Positions 14,897 through 23,713 of a DNA stretch of 44,142 nt are shown here, one piece after another. Origin of the DNA: an uncultured Spartobacteria bacterium (GTDB lineage: Bacteria; Verrucomicrobiota; Verrucomicrobiia; Chthoniobacterales; Terrimicrobiaceae); assembly GCA_937960895.1 (NCBI GenBank), contig CALCJD010000129.1, forward strand, positions 1-44,142, written 5' to 3'. Position numbers and translations under genes: made by a program. Numbering within the stretch: the first letter of the stretch is position 1; each line of letters begins with the position of its first letter. The notes under the pieces were generated by a model, which saw only the letters and a program-made list of their open reading frames with translations, was not told where the DNA came from and did not search any database.

Positions 14897-15262
14897 ATGG
14901 ACCCCGCCCTGCCTCGTGACACCGGTCTGGACGCCCGGTTTGAGGCCGAATTGAAGGCCGCCATCCCCGGATGGAAATCTTCGCCCGGGGTCGTGCACCA
15001 TCCGGCGGCCCGGCGTTTCGAATTCGCCTGCGGCCCCCGATCCGCCGTGGTGGAATACCGGAGGGAACGCGATCTCCTCATCATCACCCACACCTTTGTT
15101 CCCCCGGAGTGCCGCGGACAAGGAATTGCCGAACTCCTCGTGCGCACGGCCCTGGAATTTGCCCGCTCCGAAAAACTGCGCGTGGTGCCGCAGTGCGGTT
15201 ATGTCGACGTGTTTTTCCGGCGTCACCCGGAATTCGCCGACCTGCGCGCCGGAAGCGAATAG
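14897..15262 (+). CDS. Small GNAT-fold N-acetyltransferase (YjdJ-like)
   Basis: A 121-residue protein. The second half is the compact acetyl-CoA-binding core of the GCN5-related family: LLIITHTFVPPECRGQGIAE, where RGQGIA is the pyrophosphate loop, then LLVRTALEFARSEKLRVVPQ, CGYVDVFFRRHPEF. This short form, with THTxVPxxxRGQG and a Cys before the final helix, is that of the YjdJ / GCN5-rel-Nacetyltransf group. It is expected to transfer an acetyl group from acetyl-CoA, with substrate unknown. The first 50 residues are a variable strand region. It is divergent from trpS and is followed 90 nt later by glpF. Confidence 0.88.
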   Translation: MDPALPRDTGLDARFEAELKAAIPGWKSSPGVVHHPAARRFEFACGPRSAVVEYRRERDLLIITHTFVPPECRGQGIAELLVRTALEFARSEKLRVVPQCGYVDVFFRRHPEFADLRAGSE

Positions 15263-15318
15263 CGGTTCCGCATTTTCCCCGCCCGGCCTCCGTTCCGGCC
15301 CGTCCGGCCGGTGTTCGC

Positions 15319-15346
15319 TCGACAAAGTGTCCCGGAAGGATATGCT
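15319..15346 (+). promoter_or_regulatory. Promoter of the glpFKD operon, leaderless type
   Basis: TCGACA (15319-15324, five of six matches to the -35 box), 16 nt, TATGCT (15341-15346), then AGGGAT and the GTG start at 15353. The predicted first transcribed base is the start codon. Confidence 0.5.
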
Positions 15347-15352
15347 AGGGAT

Positions 15353-16096
15353 GTGACTCCCTTGACCGCTGAGTTCCTCGGCACAGCCCTGCTGATCGTG
15401 CTCGGCGATGGAGTTGTGGCCAACGTGCTTTTGAACAAATCGAAGGGCCAGAATTCGGGCTGGATCGTCATCACCACGGGCTGGGCCTTTGCGGTTTTTG
15501 TCGGGGTTTTCGCCACGGCAAGCATCAGCGGCGCGCATCTCAATCCCGCCGTGTCCGTGGCCCTCGCCCTCACCGGCGCCTTTCCGTGGGCGCTGGTGCC
15601 GGGCTACATCGTCGCCCAGATGCTGGGGGCCTTCGCCGGCGCGACGGTGGTCTGGCTGGCCTACCTTCCGCACTGGAAGGAAACCGAGGATGCCGAGGCC
15701 AAACGCGCCATCTTCTGCACGGCGCCCGGCATCCGGAATGCCCCGGCCAATTTTCTGTGCGAATTCATCGCGACGTTTGTGTTCATTTTGGGCGTGCTCT
15801 CCATCAAGGGCGCCGTGGAAAAGCCCCTGAGCGGCGCGTCCGTGCCCATTGACCTCGGGGCGCTCGGCGCCCTGCCGGTGGCGCTGCTCGTGTGGGCCAT
15901 CGGACTTTCCCTCGGCGGGCCCACCGGATACGCCATCAATCCCGCCCGGGACCTTGGTCCGCGCCTGGCCCACGCCTTCCTCCCGGTGGCCGGAAAAACC
16001 CACAGCGACTGGCCCTACGCCTGGATTCCCGTCTTTGGCCCGCTGGCGGGCGCCGCGGTCGCCGCCGGCCTTTATGTCGCCCTCGGAAAATACTGA
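15353..16096 (+). CDS. glpF: Glycerol facilitator / aquaglyceroporin
   Basis: A 247-residue six-helix channel of the MIP family. Both pore loops are present: HLNPAVS in the first half and GYAINPARDLGPR in the second. The Asp in NPARD is the mark of glycerol facilitators, as opposed to water-only aquaporins. It lets glycerol diffuse across the inner membrane, and GlpK traps it by phosphorylation. The GTG at 15353 is chosen because it immediately precedes the first conserved residues (TPLTAEFLGTALLI) and stands 6 nt after a -10-like TATGCT. A longer frame to GTG 15311 would run through the promoter. First gene of the operon with glpK 26 nt downstream. Confidence 0.92.
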   Translation: MTPLTAEFLGTALLIVLGDGVVANVLLNKSKGQNSGWIVITTGWAFAVFVGVFATASISGAHLNPAVSVALALTGAFPWALVPGYIVAQMLGAFAGATVVWLAYLPHWKETEDAEAKRAIFCTAPGIRNAPANFLCEFIATFVFILGVLSIKGAVEKPLSGASVPIDLGALGALPVALLVWAIGLSLGGPTGYAINPARDLGPRLAHAFLPVAGKTHSDWPYAWIPVFGPLAGAAVAAGLYVALGKY

Positions 16097-16122
16097 TTTC
16101 GCCACTCTCCCATTTTGCATCA

Positions 16123-17604
16123 ATGAAAGCCCTTCTCTCCCTCGATCAAGGCACCACCAGCTCCCGCGCCATCGTTTACAACGAACGCCTCGAACCGCTG
16201 GCGTCGGCCCAAAAGGAATTCACCCAGCATTTCCCCCGGCCGGGCTGGGTGGAACATGATGCCGCGGAAATCTGGAACACGGTTGTGGAGACGGCCCGCG
16301 AAGCCATCGCGCGGTCCGGCGCCGATTCCATCGCCGCGCTCGGCATCACCAACCAACGCGAGACCATTGTGGTCTGGGATCGCCGCACCGGCGAACCGGT
16401 GGCTCCCGCCATCGTCTGGCAGGACCGCCGCACCGCGGAATATCTCGACGCCCTGCGCGCCGGCGGGAAGGAACCCCTCATCCAGCAAAAGGCCGGGCTG
16501 CTGCTGGATCCGTATTTTTCCGCCAGCAAGCTGCACTGGCTCCTGCGCGAGATCCCCCACGCCCGCCAGCGCGCGGAGGCCGGCGAACTCGCCGCCGGCA
16601 CGATCGACTCCTGGCTCATTTTCAAACTCACCAACGGGCGCCGTCATGTGACCGACATCACCAACGCCTCCCGGACGATGCTGATGAACATTCACAACAG
16701 CACGTGGGATGACGAATTGCTGGCCCTCTTTGACATTCCGAAGGCCATCCTGCCGCAAATCGTCCCGAGCAGCGGCGACTTCGGGGAGACGGAACTTTTC
16801 GGCCGGACGATCCCCGTCCGCGGCGCCGCGGGCGATCAGCAATCGGCTCTGTTCGGCCAGCTCTGCAACAGCCCGGGCCTGGTCAAATGCACCTACGGCA
16901 CCGGCTGTTTCATGCTGGTCTTCACCGGATCGGAACCCGTGACAAGCCGGAACCGCCTGCTGACAACCGTCGCCTGGAAGATCGGCGACGAACCCACGCA
17001 ATACGCGGTGGAAGGCAGCGTGTTTGTCGGCGGCGCGGCCATTCAGTGGCTGCGGGACGGACTCAAGATCATTCGCAGCGCCCCCGAAGTGAACGAACTC
17101 GCCGCGCAGGTGAACGATTCCGGCGGGGTGTTTCTCGTGCCGGCCTTCACCGGACTGGGCGCACCCTACTGGGACTCGTCCGCCCGGGGCGCCCTGCTCG
17201 GCATCACCCGGGGAACCACCGCGGCGCACCTCGCCCGGGCCACCCTGGAAGGCATCGCCTGGCAGGTCTCCGATTTGCTGTCGGCCATGGAAAAGGACTC
17301 CGGCCGCCGCATCACAACGCTGCGCGTCGACGGCGGCGCCTCCGCCAGCAACCTGCTCATGCAGATCCAGGCCGACTCCCTGGGCGTCCAGGTGGAGCGC
17401 CCAAAAAACCTGGAAACCACCGCCCTCGGCGCCGCCATGCTCGCCGGCCTCGGGGTCGGCCTCTGGAAAAACACCGACGAACTCGCCGGCATCCGCGAAG
17501 TCGAACGCGTCTTCCAGCCCGCCACCTCCGCCAAGGAACGCCGCGCCCAGCTCAAACAATGGCGAAAAGCCGTAAAACGCGCCCGGAACTGGGCCGCCGA
17601 CTGA
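16123..17604 (+). CDS. glpK: Glycerol kinase
   Basis: A 493-residue FGGY-family kinase that makes sn-glycerol-3-phosphate from glycerol and ATP in the cytoplasm. It begins LLSLDQGTTSSRAIVY, the ATP phosphate-1 motif. Then come GITNQRETIVVWDRRTGEP and IVWQDRRTAEY (glycerol binding), GTIDSWLIFKLT, GAAGDQQSALFGQ with the catalytic Asp, CTYGTGCFMLV, FTGLGAPYWDSSARGAL and LRVDGGASASNLLMQIQAD. Length and all motifs are normal. It is second in glpF-glpK-glpD, with spacings of 26 and 25 nt, and has no Shine-Dalgarno site. Confidence 0.97.
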   Translation: MKALLSLDQGTTSSRAIVYNERLEPLASAQKEFTQHFPRPGWVEHDAAEIWNTVVETAREAIARSGADSIAALGITNQRETIVVWDRRTGEPVAPAIVWQDRRTAEYLDALRAGGKEPLIQQKAGLLLDPYFSASKLHWLLREIPHARQRAEAGELAAGTIDSWLIFKLTNGRRHVTDITNASRTMLMNIHNSTWDDELLALFDIPKAILPQIVPSSGDFGETELFGRTIPVRGAAGDQQSALFGQLCNSPGLVKCTYGTGCFMLVFTGSEPVTSRNRLLTTVAWKIGDEPTQYAVEGSVFVGGAAIQWLRDGLKIIRSAPEVNELAAQVNDSGGVFLVPAFTGLGAPYWDSSARGALLGITRGTTAAHLARATLEGIAWQVSDLLSAMEKDSGRRITTLRVDGGASASNLLMQIQADSLGVQVERPKNLETTALGAAMLAGLGVGLWKNTDELAGIREVERVFQPATSAKERRAQLKQWRKAVKRARNWAAD

Positions 17605-17629
17605 TCCGTCCGATCACCAAAAACACACC

Positions 17630-19183
17630 ATGAATCGCGAACATCTCCTCAAGGCCCTCACTTCCACCCCGCAATGGGACATCGTCATTGTGGGAGGGGG
17701 GGCCACCGGCCTGGGGGTGGCGGTCGATGCCGCCACACGGGGCCTGAAAACCCTCCTGCTCGAAGCGGACGACTTCGCCAAGGGCACCTCCAGCCGCAGC
17801 ACCAAACTGGTCCACGGCGGGGTGCGTTACCTCGAACAGGGCGACATTCCGCTCGTGCTCGAGGCCCTGCGCGAACGGGGCCTTCTGCACCGCAACGCCC
17901 CGCACATCGTTCACCACCTGTCCTTCATCGTGCCGCGCTACAAGTGGTGGGAGGGGCCGTTCTTCGGCATCGGCCTGAAGGTCTACGACGCGCTGGCCGG
18001 AAAGCTGAACCTCTCGCCCTCGCGCCTGCTCTCGCGCGACGAAACCCTCCGGCGCATTCCCAACATCGAATCCAACAACCTGCTCGGCGGCGTGGAATAT
18101 TTCGACGGTCAGTTCGACGACTCCCGCCTGGCCATCACCCTGGCGCAGACGGCCGCCGACCACGGCGCCACGCTGTTGAATTACATGCGGGTGACCGGAC
18201 TGCAGAAAACCGACGGCATGATCTCCGGCCTCACCTGCCGGGACGGGGAGACCGGCGCCACCTACGAGGTGAAAACCCGCGTCGTCATCAATGCCACCGG
18301 CATCTTCGCCGACGAAATCCGCCTGATGGACGAGCCCGACGCCCCGCGCGCCGTCCAGCCCAGCCAGGGCGTCCACCTGGTCTTCGAACGGGATTTCCTC
18401 CAGGGCGACTCGGCCATCATGGTGCCGCACACCGACGACGGCCGCGTGCTGTTTGTCATTCCCTGGCACGGCAAGGTGCTCGTGGGAACGACCGACACCG
18501 CCATGGAAAAGGCCGAACTCGAGCCGCGCGCCCTCGACGAGGAAATCGGCTTCATCCTGCGCAACGCCGCGCGCTACCTCGCCCGGGATCCCAAGCGTGG
18601 GGACATTCTCAGCATTTTCGCCGGACAACGTCCGCTCGTGCGCAAACCCGGCAAGGACGGGACCGCCACCAAGACCATTTCGCGCAACCACGAGGTGCTC
18701 GTTTCCGAGGCCGGGCTGGTCACCATCGTGGGCGGGAAATGGACCACCTACCGCAAGATGGCCGAGGACACCCTCAATCATGCCATGCTCATCGGGGGAT
18801 TCGCCGAAAAACCCTGCATCACCGAAACCCTGCAGCTCCACGGTTACCGCAGTCCACAATCGCCCCCCCTTCCGGAGGCCTACGCCGTCTACGGATCCGA
18901 TGCCTCCAAGCTGGAGGAACTGGGCGCCAACGAACCGCTCCATCCCCGGCTGCCCTACACCAGGGCCAACGTGCTCTGGGCGGTCCGTCACGAGATGGCC
19001 CGCACCGTGGAGGATGTGCTCTCCCGCCGCACCCGCGCCCTGCTGCTCGACGCCCGCGCCGCCCTGGAAATGGCTCCGGAAACGGCGAAAATTCTCGCCG
19101 CGGAGCTCGGAAGGGACGCCGAATGGGAGGCCCGCCAGGTCCGCGAATTCGAGACCCTGGTGAAGGGCTACCTGCCGCAGTAG
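17630..19183 (+). CDS. glpD: Aerobic-type glycerol-3-phosphate dehydrogenase
   Basis: A 517-residue FAD-dependent enzyme, peripheral on the inner membrane, that oxidises glycerol-3-phosphate to dihydroxyacetone phosphate and passes electrons to quinone. The FAD dinucleotide fold is DIVIVGGGATGLGVAVDAAT at residue 17, followed by GTSSRSTKLVHGGVRYLEQG, the GlpD/GlpA signature. QGVHLVF, GRVLFVIPWHGKVLVGTTDT and a second FAD contact IVGGKWTTYRKMAE follow. The C-terminal alpha-helical domain (from about 400) is present. It closes the glycerol operon and converges with the minus-strand macB permease, leaving only 21 nt between stops. Confidence 0.96.
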   Translation: MNREHLLKALTSTPQWDIVIVGGGATGLGVAVDAATRGLKTLLLEADDFAKGTSSRSTKLVHGGVRYLEQGDIPLVLEALRERGLLHRNAPHIVHHLSFIVPRYKWWEGPFFGIGLKVYDALAGKLNLSPSRLLSRDETLRRIPNIESNNLLGGVEYFDGQFDDSRLAITLAQTAADHGATLLNYMRVTGLQKTDGMISGLTCRDGETGATYEVKTRVVINATGIFADEIRLMDEPDAPRAVQPSQGVHLVFERDFLQGDSAIMVPHTDDGRVLFVIPWHGKVLVGTTDTAMEKAELEPRALDEEIGFILRNAARYLARDPKRGDILSIFAGQRPLVRKPGKDGTATKTISRNHEVLVSEAGLVTIVGGKWTTYRKMAEDTLNHAMLIGGFAEKPCITETLQLHGYRSPQSPPLPEAYAVYGSDASKLEELGANEPLHPRLPYTRANVLWAVRHEMARTVEDVLSRRTRALLLDARAALEMAPETAKILAAELGRDAEWEARQVREFETLVKGYLPQ

Positions 19184-19204
19184 GCCGGCATTCGCGGCGT
19201 CAGC

Positions 19205-20545
19205 TCATTCGTAGCGCAGCGCGCCGATCGGATCCAGCCGTGCGGCGCGCAGCGCGGGATAGATGCCGGACACAATGCCGGCCAGCACCGCAAACGCCAC
19301 GCTGATGATCACGGAATCGAAGGTCATCAGCGGCGGGTTTTCGCTCGGAGCCACGACGCCCAGCAGTTGGATGAGTCCCGCGCCGGCGGCGATGCCGATG
19401 ACGCCGCCAATCACGGCGATGGAGACGCTTTCGATGAGGATCTGGAAAAAGATGTCGCGGCCCTTGGCGCCCACCGCCAGCCGGATGCCGATCTCCCGCA
19501 CCCGTTCGGTGATGCTGGCCAGCATGATGTTGGTGATCCCGATGCCGCCCACCACCAGACTGATCGCGGCGATCAACCCGCCGCTCAACCGTGTGGCCGA
19601 GATGCTCGCCTCCATGCGGTCAAACCACTCTTCGCGCGTCTCCAGATCGTAGTCGTCCACCCCGCGGTGCGTCACATCAAGGGCGCGGCGGACCTGGTCG
19701 AGGGTTTCGCGGAAATAATCCAGATTGGCGACGCGGAACGACAGTGTGTCAAGGCGCACGGACTCCACGGAGTCATCGGGGAACTGCCCCGACTTGAACT
19801 CATGGAACATCGTCGTCAGGGGGATGAGCACCGATTCGTTCTTCTGCCGAAAGGGATCCCACCTTCCCGCCATCCGCCCCCGCGCGGGCGCCCCGCTCCG
19901 GGCCCTGTCCTTGCCCTGCGCGGCCAGAATGGCCCGCATGCGTTTGTCCTGTTCGCGCTCGTACCGCTTCAGCACGCCCACCACCACAAAGGGCGATTGG
20001 TTCAGGGTCACCACCCGCCCGACAATGTCCTTCGGTTCAAGATTGGGCCAGAGGCGGCGGGCCATCCCGTCCCCGAGCACGACGGCATGGGTGGCCTGGT
20101 CGACATCGAGCTGGGTCAGGAAACGCCCCGCGGCCATCTCGTGCCGGGCCACCACATAATGGTCGGGCCAGACACCGCGCACGCCCTTGCGTTCGGAGGA
20201 ATACGGACTGGCGACCAGCGCGCCATGGGACATTTCGGGGGAGACATGCGAAACGTTGGGCACGGACGCGCGGATGGCGTAGGCATCCGTGAGCGTGCGG
20301 CCGGGCGACAGGTTCCAGAAATCGATCATGGCGTTCGAGATTTCCTTGTTCTGCACGCTGACAAATTCCAGTCCGCCGATCTGCTGCATGAAGGTCCGCG
20401 TGCCCTTCTCGATGCCCGCCGTCAGGGCCATCGTCGCAATGAGGCTGCTCACCCCCAGCACGATGCCCAGCATGGAAAGCGCGCTGCGAAACTTGTGCGC
20501 GGCGATTTCCCGCAGGCCGGTTTCCAGGCAGATCAGAAAATTCAT
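19205..20545 (-). CDS. MacB-type ABC transporter permease
   Basis: A 446-residue permease of the MacB/FtsX group. One transmembrane helix near the N-terminus (SALSMLGIVLGVSSLIATMA) is followed by a large periplasmic domain (about 50-310) and three C-terminal helices (LIAAISLVVGGIGITNIMLA, ESVSIAVIGGVIGIAAGAGL, IISVAFAVLAGIVSGIYPAL), ending ALRAARLDPIGALRYE, a hallmark of this family. Together with the ATPase and MacA-like adaptor upstream it should form a tripartite efflux pump that drives export from the periplasm through an outer-membrane TolC-like channel, which is not encoded here. The periplasmic domain carries an Arg/Gly-rich insert (SGAPARGRMAGRWDPFRQKN). Its ATG overlaps the ATPase stop by 4 nt. 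Confidence 0.92.
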   Translation of the reverse strand: MNFLICLETGLREIAAHKFRSALSMLGIVLGVSSLIATMALTAGIEKGTRTFMQQIGGLEFVSVQNKEISNAMIDFWNLSPGRTLTDAYAIRASVPNVSHVSPEMSHGALVASPYSSERKGVRGVWPDHYVVARHEMAAGRFLTQLDVDQATHAVVLGDGMARRLWPNLEPKDIVGRVVTLNQSPFVVVGVLKRYEREQDKRMRAILAAQGKDRARSGAPARGRMAGRWDPFRQKNESVLIPLTTMFHEFKSGQFPDDSVESVRLDTLSFRVANLDYFRETLDQVRRALDVTHRGVDDYDLETREEWFDRMEASISATRLSGGLIAAISLVVGGIGITNIMLASITERVREIGIRLAVGAKGRDIFFQILIESVSIAVIGGVIGIAAGAGLIQLLGVVAPSENPPLMTFDSVIISVAFAVLAGIVSGIYPALRAARLDPIGALRYE

Positions 20546-21222
20546 GGCACGTACTCCCGGCGGATCCGCCCGTCCTTGATCTCAATCACACGCTTGCTGA
20601 CCGCCGCCACGTCGGGGTCGTGGGTCACCAGGACGACCGTCTTGCCCTCGCGGTTCAGCTGGCGAAACATTTCCAGGATCATTTCGCCCGTCGCGCTGTC
20701 GAGGTTACCCGTCGGCTCGTCGCCGAAGAGGATGCGCGGACGGTTGACCAGCGCCCGACCGATGGCCACGCGCTGGCATTGACCGCCGCTGAGCTGCGTC
20801 GGACGGTTGCCGAGCCGCTCCCCCAGGCCCACCGCCTTGGCCACCTCGATCGCCCGCCGCCGCCGCTCCGCCGGCGGAACGCCGGCATAAACCAGGGGGA
20901 GCTCGATGTTCCGCACCACGTCGAGTTTGGGCAGGAGATTGAAGGCCTGAAAAACAAAGCCGATCTCGCGGTTGCGCACCTCGGCCAGCTTGTCGGCGGA
21001 CGCCGAACTCAGGTCGTGCCCGCAGATTTCCATCCGTCCGGAGGTCGGCGTATCCAGGCAGCCCAGCAGGTGCATGAGCGTGGATTTTCCGCTGCCGCTC
21101 GGACCGATGATCGCCAGAAACTCCCCCTCTTCGATGCGCAACGACACCCCGTCCAGGGCACGGATCTCCTGATCGCCGACGCGATAGGACTTTCTGACAT
21201 CTTCGAGAGAAACGAGGGACAT
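20542..21222 (-). CDS. MacB/LolD-type ABC transporter ATP-binding protein
   Basis: A 226-residue stand-alone ATPase. Walker A is GPSGSGKSTLMHLLG, the signature motif is LSGGQCQRVAIGRALV, Walker B is ILFGDEPTGNLD, and the switch His is VTHD. FVFQAFNLLPKLDV is the Q-loop of the LolD/MacB subfamily. It powers the neighbouring permease by ATP-driven mechanotransmission. In E. coli MacB these two parts are one chain; here they are separate genes joined by a 4-nt overlap. Upstream, a heptad-repeat hairpin (21236-21304) separates it from the adaptor gene. Confidence 0.95.
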   Translation of the reverse strand: MSLVSLEDVRKSYRVGDQEIRALDGVSLRIEEGEFLAIIGPSGSGKSTLMHLLGCLDTPTSGRMEICGHDLSSASADKLAEVRNREIGFVFQAFNLLPKLDVVRNIELPLVYAGVPPAERRRRAIEVAKAVGLGERLGNRPTQLSGGQCQRVAIGRALVNRPRILFGDEPTGNLDSATGEMILEMFRQLNREGKTVVLVTHDPDVAAVSKRVIEIKDGRIRREYVP

Positions 21223-21235
21223 GGGTTATCGGTCC

Positions 21236-21304
21236 TTGGTCATTGGTCCGCAGCCCTTGGTTGGTTTTTTCCCATGGCCACTTCCGCCAAGGACCAATGA
21301 CCAA
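21236..21304. repeat. Inverted repeat built of 7-bp units inside the efflux operon
   Basis: TTGGTCATTGGTCC (21236-21249) and GGACCAATGACCAA (21291-21304) are perfect 14-bp inverted copies separated by 41 nt. Both arms consist of heptads of the GGTCATT / GGTCCTT type. On the transcribed (minus) strand the hairpin would end 14 nt before the ATPase start codon and is preceded by an 8-T run. It may limit translation or transcription of the ATPase and permease relative to the adaptor. Confidence 0.6.
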
Positions 21305-21319
21305 AAAAAATCTCCCATC

Positions 21320-22411
21320 CTATGACTTCGCCGGCGTGGAGTTGGGTTCGACGAGGAAGATTTCCTCACCTTCCTTGAGGCCGGATTTGATCTCGACGTA
21401 GGAGAGGTTGTTGACGCCCACGGTGACCTTCCGCTTTTCGGTCAATCCATCCGCCTTGCGGACGTAGACGACGTTTTGTTTCCGCTCCTTGAAAACCGCG
21501 GAAACCGGCACGCTGACCGCCTGGCGGGCGGATCCGATCGGCACGTTCATGCTCACGGACATTCCGGGTTTGAGGCGTCCTTCGGTGTCCTCGATGAGCG
21601 CCTTGACCTGGAATCCCTTGATGTTGTTTTTCACCACGGCCAGCGGCGCAATGAATTCGATGCGGGCCTTGACGGGCGCCTCGTTGGAATCCGACATGTT
21701 GACCTCGACCTCCTGGCCGCGCGTGAGGCGCGGGGCGTCGACCTGGTTGACATGCGACTCGATGAGCAGCTGCGAGAGATCGGCAAAGGTCATCAGAATC
21801 GTGCCCGAATTGACGCTCGCCGCCGCCACCACCACGAGGCCCTCGGTGACCGGAATCTCCAGCACGGTGCCGTCCGCCGGCGCGGTGATCTTGGTCTTGG
21901 CCAGCTTGTCGAGCACGATCTGGAGCCGGCTTTTGGCCTTCTCCAGGGTGTTGATGGAAATGTCGAGATCGGCCTTGAGGTTGTCGTAGACCTCCTTGCT
22001 GATGAGCTTCTGTTTGTAGAGGGACTCCGCGCGCTCGAAGTTGCCGCGGTTCTTTTCGACCGCGAGTTCGGCGCCTTCGATGTCGGTTTCGGCGGACCTT
22101 TTTTCGGTGAGCAGATCCGTGTCGTCGATCGTCACGAGCAGGCCGCCCTTCTTCACAAAATCGCCGACCTGCACGTGGATCTTGCGAATCTTGCCGCCGA
22201 CCTCGGACTTGATGTCGGATTTGTAGGCGGGGGTGACCTCGCCGGTGAGCAGAAGGTTCGCCTCGATGTCGCGACGTTCCGCCGTCGTCACGAGGGCGGG
22301 ATCGTCGGAGGGCGGCGCGGACTGCCCCCAATTTTCCCAGGCCCAAAAGCCCGCGGCAATCAACCCGCCGATCACGACGAGCGTCAGGATCCAACGCACG
22401 GCGGATTTCAT
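21320..22411 (-). CDS. MacA-like periplasmic adaptor (membrane fusion protein)
   Basis: A 363-residue HlyD/MacA-type adaptor. A single N-terminal membrane anchor (WILTLVVIGGLIAAGFWAWE) is followed by a barrel-sandwich (lipoyl-like) half, VGGKIRKIHVQVGDFVKKGG. A helical hairpin (about 105-170, rich in Glu, Lys, Leu) comes next, then the second lipoyl half (ITAPADGTVLEIPVTEGLVV) and the beta-barrel and membrane-proximal domains (VNQVDAPRLTRGQEVEVNMS, KPGMSVSMNVPIGSARQAVS, VGVNNLSYVEIKSGLKEGEE). It bridges the permease to an outer-membrane channel. Its ATG overlaps the FIST gene stop by 4 nt. The gap to the ATPase gene (97 nt) holds the heptad hairpin. Confidence 0.93.
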   Translation of the reverse strand: MKSAVRWILTLVVIGGLIAAGFWAWENWGQSAPPSDDPALVTTAERRDIEANLLLTGEVTPAYKSDIKSEVGGKIRKIHVQVGDFVKKGGLLVTIDDTDLLTEKRSAETDIEGAELAVEKNRGNFERAESLYKQKLISKEVYDNLKADLDISINTLEKAKSRLQIVLDKLAKTKITAPADGTVLEIPVTEGLVVVAAASVNSGTILMTFADLSQLLIESHVNQVDAPRLTRGQEVEVNMSDSNEAPVKARIEFIAPLAVVKNNIKGFQVKALIEDTEGRLKPGMSVSMNVPIGSARQAVSVPVSAVFKERKQNVVYVRKADGLTEKRKVTVGVNNLSYVEIKSGLKEGEEIFLVEPNSTPAKS

Positions 22412-23571
22412 TTCTCCTCCCGGAAGAAGAGCGCGCAGACGACGGAATACGAATGGATGTAGTTCCGTCCCCCGAGGGGGGCGATTTCCCCGTTGCCGAA
22501 GAAACCCGCGCTGGCATGGGCGCCGACAATCTCCTCGAGCAGGCTGGCATCATGGCTCTTGCAACCGAAAAGCCCCGCGCCGCGCCCGGCGCAGGCAAAG
22601 AGCAGGGAGGCGGTCGGAGCCCGGCCGGATTCCATTGCGGCGTGCCGGAGGGCCGAGCGCCAGTCGGCGTCGGCGGAGTTTTTGTCCCGCAGTTGGTATT
22701 GCAGCGTCTGGCCCACGCGGGGATAGCCCCCGATGACCACGGCGCCGGAATTGGGATCGGCGCCGAGAATGTTGCGAATGAGAAAATCTCCGGATTTGAA
22801 TTCCTCCACGTATTCCGTGCCGGCCAGCCCGGCGAAAAGGTTGCCTTTCGCGATGGCCTTCTCCCCGTCGGAAAGCCCCTCGAAGGCCGATTCCAGCGCC
22901 TCGTAGGCCGGGCGGGTGCCCAGCGAATAGATGACGTTGTTTTCCGCCCTCGTCACGGTGAGCGGTTCGCCGATGGGTTTGCATCCCTGGCTGACCACCG
23001 GAAGGACACGCACCCCGGTCACCGAAAGCACCAGGGCGTCGACGATCCGCCCGTTGTGGAAGACGCCCACCCCGGTGCCGTCGGCGGATCCTCCCGCGAG
23101 TCCGCCAATGGCGGGCACGGCCGGATAGGCGGCGTTCCATTCGGAAAGCCATTCCTCGACGTCAAAGGTGAAGGGATTGGCGAGGACGAGCCAGATGGGG
23201 GATTTTTCCACGCCGGTGCGGCGGCGCCAGCTTTCCGGGCCGGAGGAATTCTCGAGCATCGATTGGGAAAGGGGCACGATCTGGAAACCGTCGGCGGGAA
23301 AGCCGGGAGCCAGCAGGCTGAATCCCGGTTGTTCCTCCTCCTCCTCGCCGTCGCGGGTCAAACCCAGGCCGGTGCTGCCGACCAGGTCGACCACATGGCC
23401 GTCGACGCGGATGATTTCGCTGAATTCCTCGATATGGGGCAGGTAATCGGGCGTGACGAACGCAAAAACGAGCGGAGCCACCCCGCCGGTCGCTTCGCGA
23501 AGCTCCAAGGCGGCGGCAGCCACATCCTGCGGGGAATACGCTCCCTTGCGATGTACGCTGGCACTTTTCAT
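22408..23571 (-). CDS. FIST domain sensory protein (FIST_N + FIST_C)
   Basis: A 387-residue soluble protein with no membrane segment. The N-terminal half (FIST_N, about 25-210) includes APLVFAFVTPDYLPHIEEF, a Gly-rich VGSTGLGLTRDGEEEEE, and PAIGGLAGGSADGTGVGVFH. The C-terminal half (FIST_C, about 220-375) includes LTVTRAENNVIYSLGTRPAY, ALRHAAMESG, LLFACAGRGAGLFG and ASAGFFGNGEIAPLGGRNYI. FIST domains are predicted small-ligand (amino acid) sensors in signal transduction. Here the gene leads an efflux operon and overlaps the adaptor gene by 4 nt, so the ligand could be related to what the pump exports; that is inference. It has a candidate leaderless promoter with a perfect TTGACA (23578-23605). 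Confidence 0.9.
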   Translation of the reverse strand: MKSASVHRKGAYSPQDVAAAALELREATGGVAPLVFAFVTPDYLPHIEEFSEIIRVDGHVVDLVGSTGLGLTRDGEEEEEQPGFSLLAPGFPADGFQIVPLSQSMLENSSGPESWRRRTGVEKSPIWLVLANPFTFDVEEWLSEWNAAYPAVPAIGGLAGGSADGTGVGVFHNGRIVDALVLSVTGVRVLPVVSQGCKPIGEPLTVTRAENNVIYSLGTRPAYEALESAFEGLSDGEKAIAKGNLFAGLAGTEYVEEFKSGDFLIRNILGADPNSGAVVIGGYPRVGQTLQYQLRDKNSADADWRSALRHAAMESGRAPTASLLFACAGRGAGLFGCKSHDASLLEEIVGAHASAGFFGNGEIAPLGGRNYIHSYSVVCALFFREEK

Positions 23572-23577
23572 AGGAGG

Positions 23578-23605
23578 ATTTTCCCGCGTCGCGCCCTGAT
23601 GTCAA
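23578..23605 (-). promoter_or_regulatory. Promoter of the FIST-macAB operon, leaderless type
   Basis: On the minus strand: TTGACA (23605-23600, perfect -35), 16 nt, GAAAAT (23583-23578, four of six), then CCTCCT and the ATG at 23571. Transcription would start at the start codon. Confidence 0.55.
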
Positions 23606-23713
23606 CTGCGGGAACATGCAACCTTGAAAACATCCGCAAATTGGGACGGCGGAACGCCCGATTCAAGGCGGCCGCACACCCCCCGCAATGTCAAATCCGC
23701 CGCCGAAACCGGG

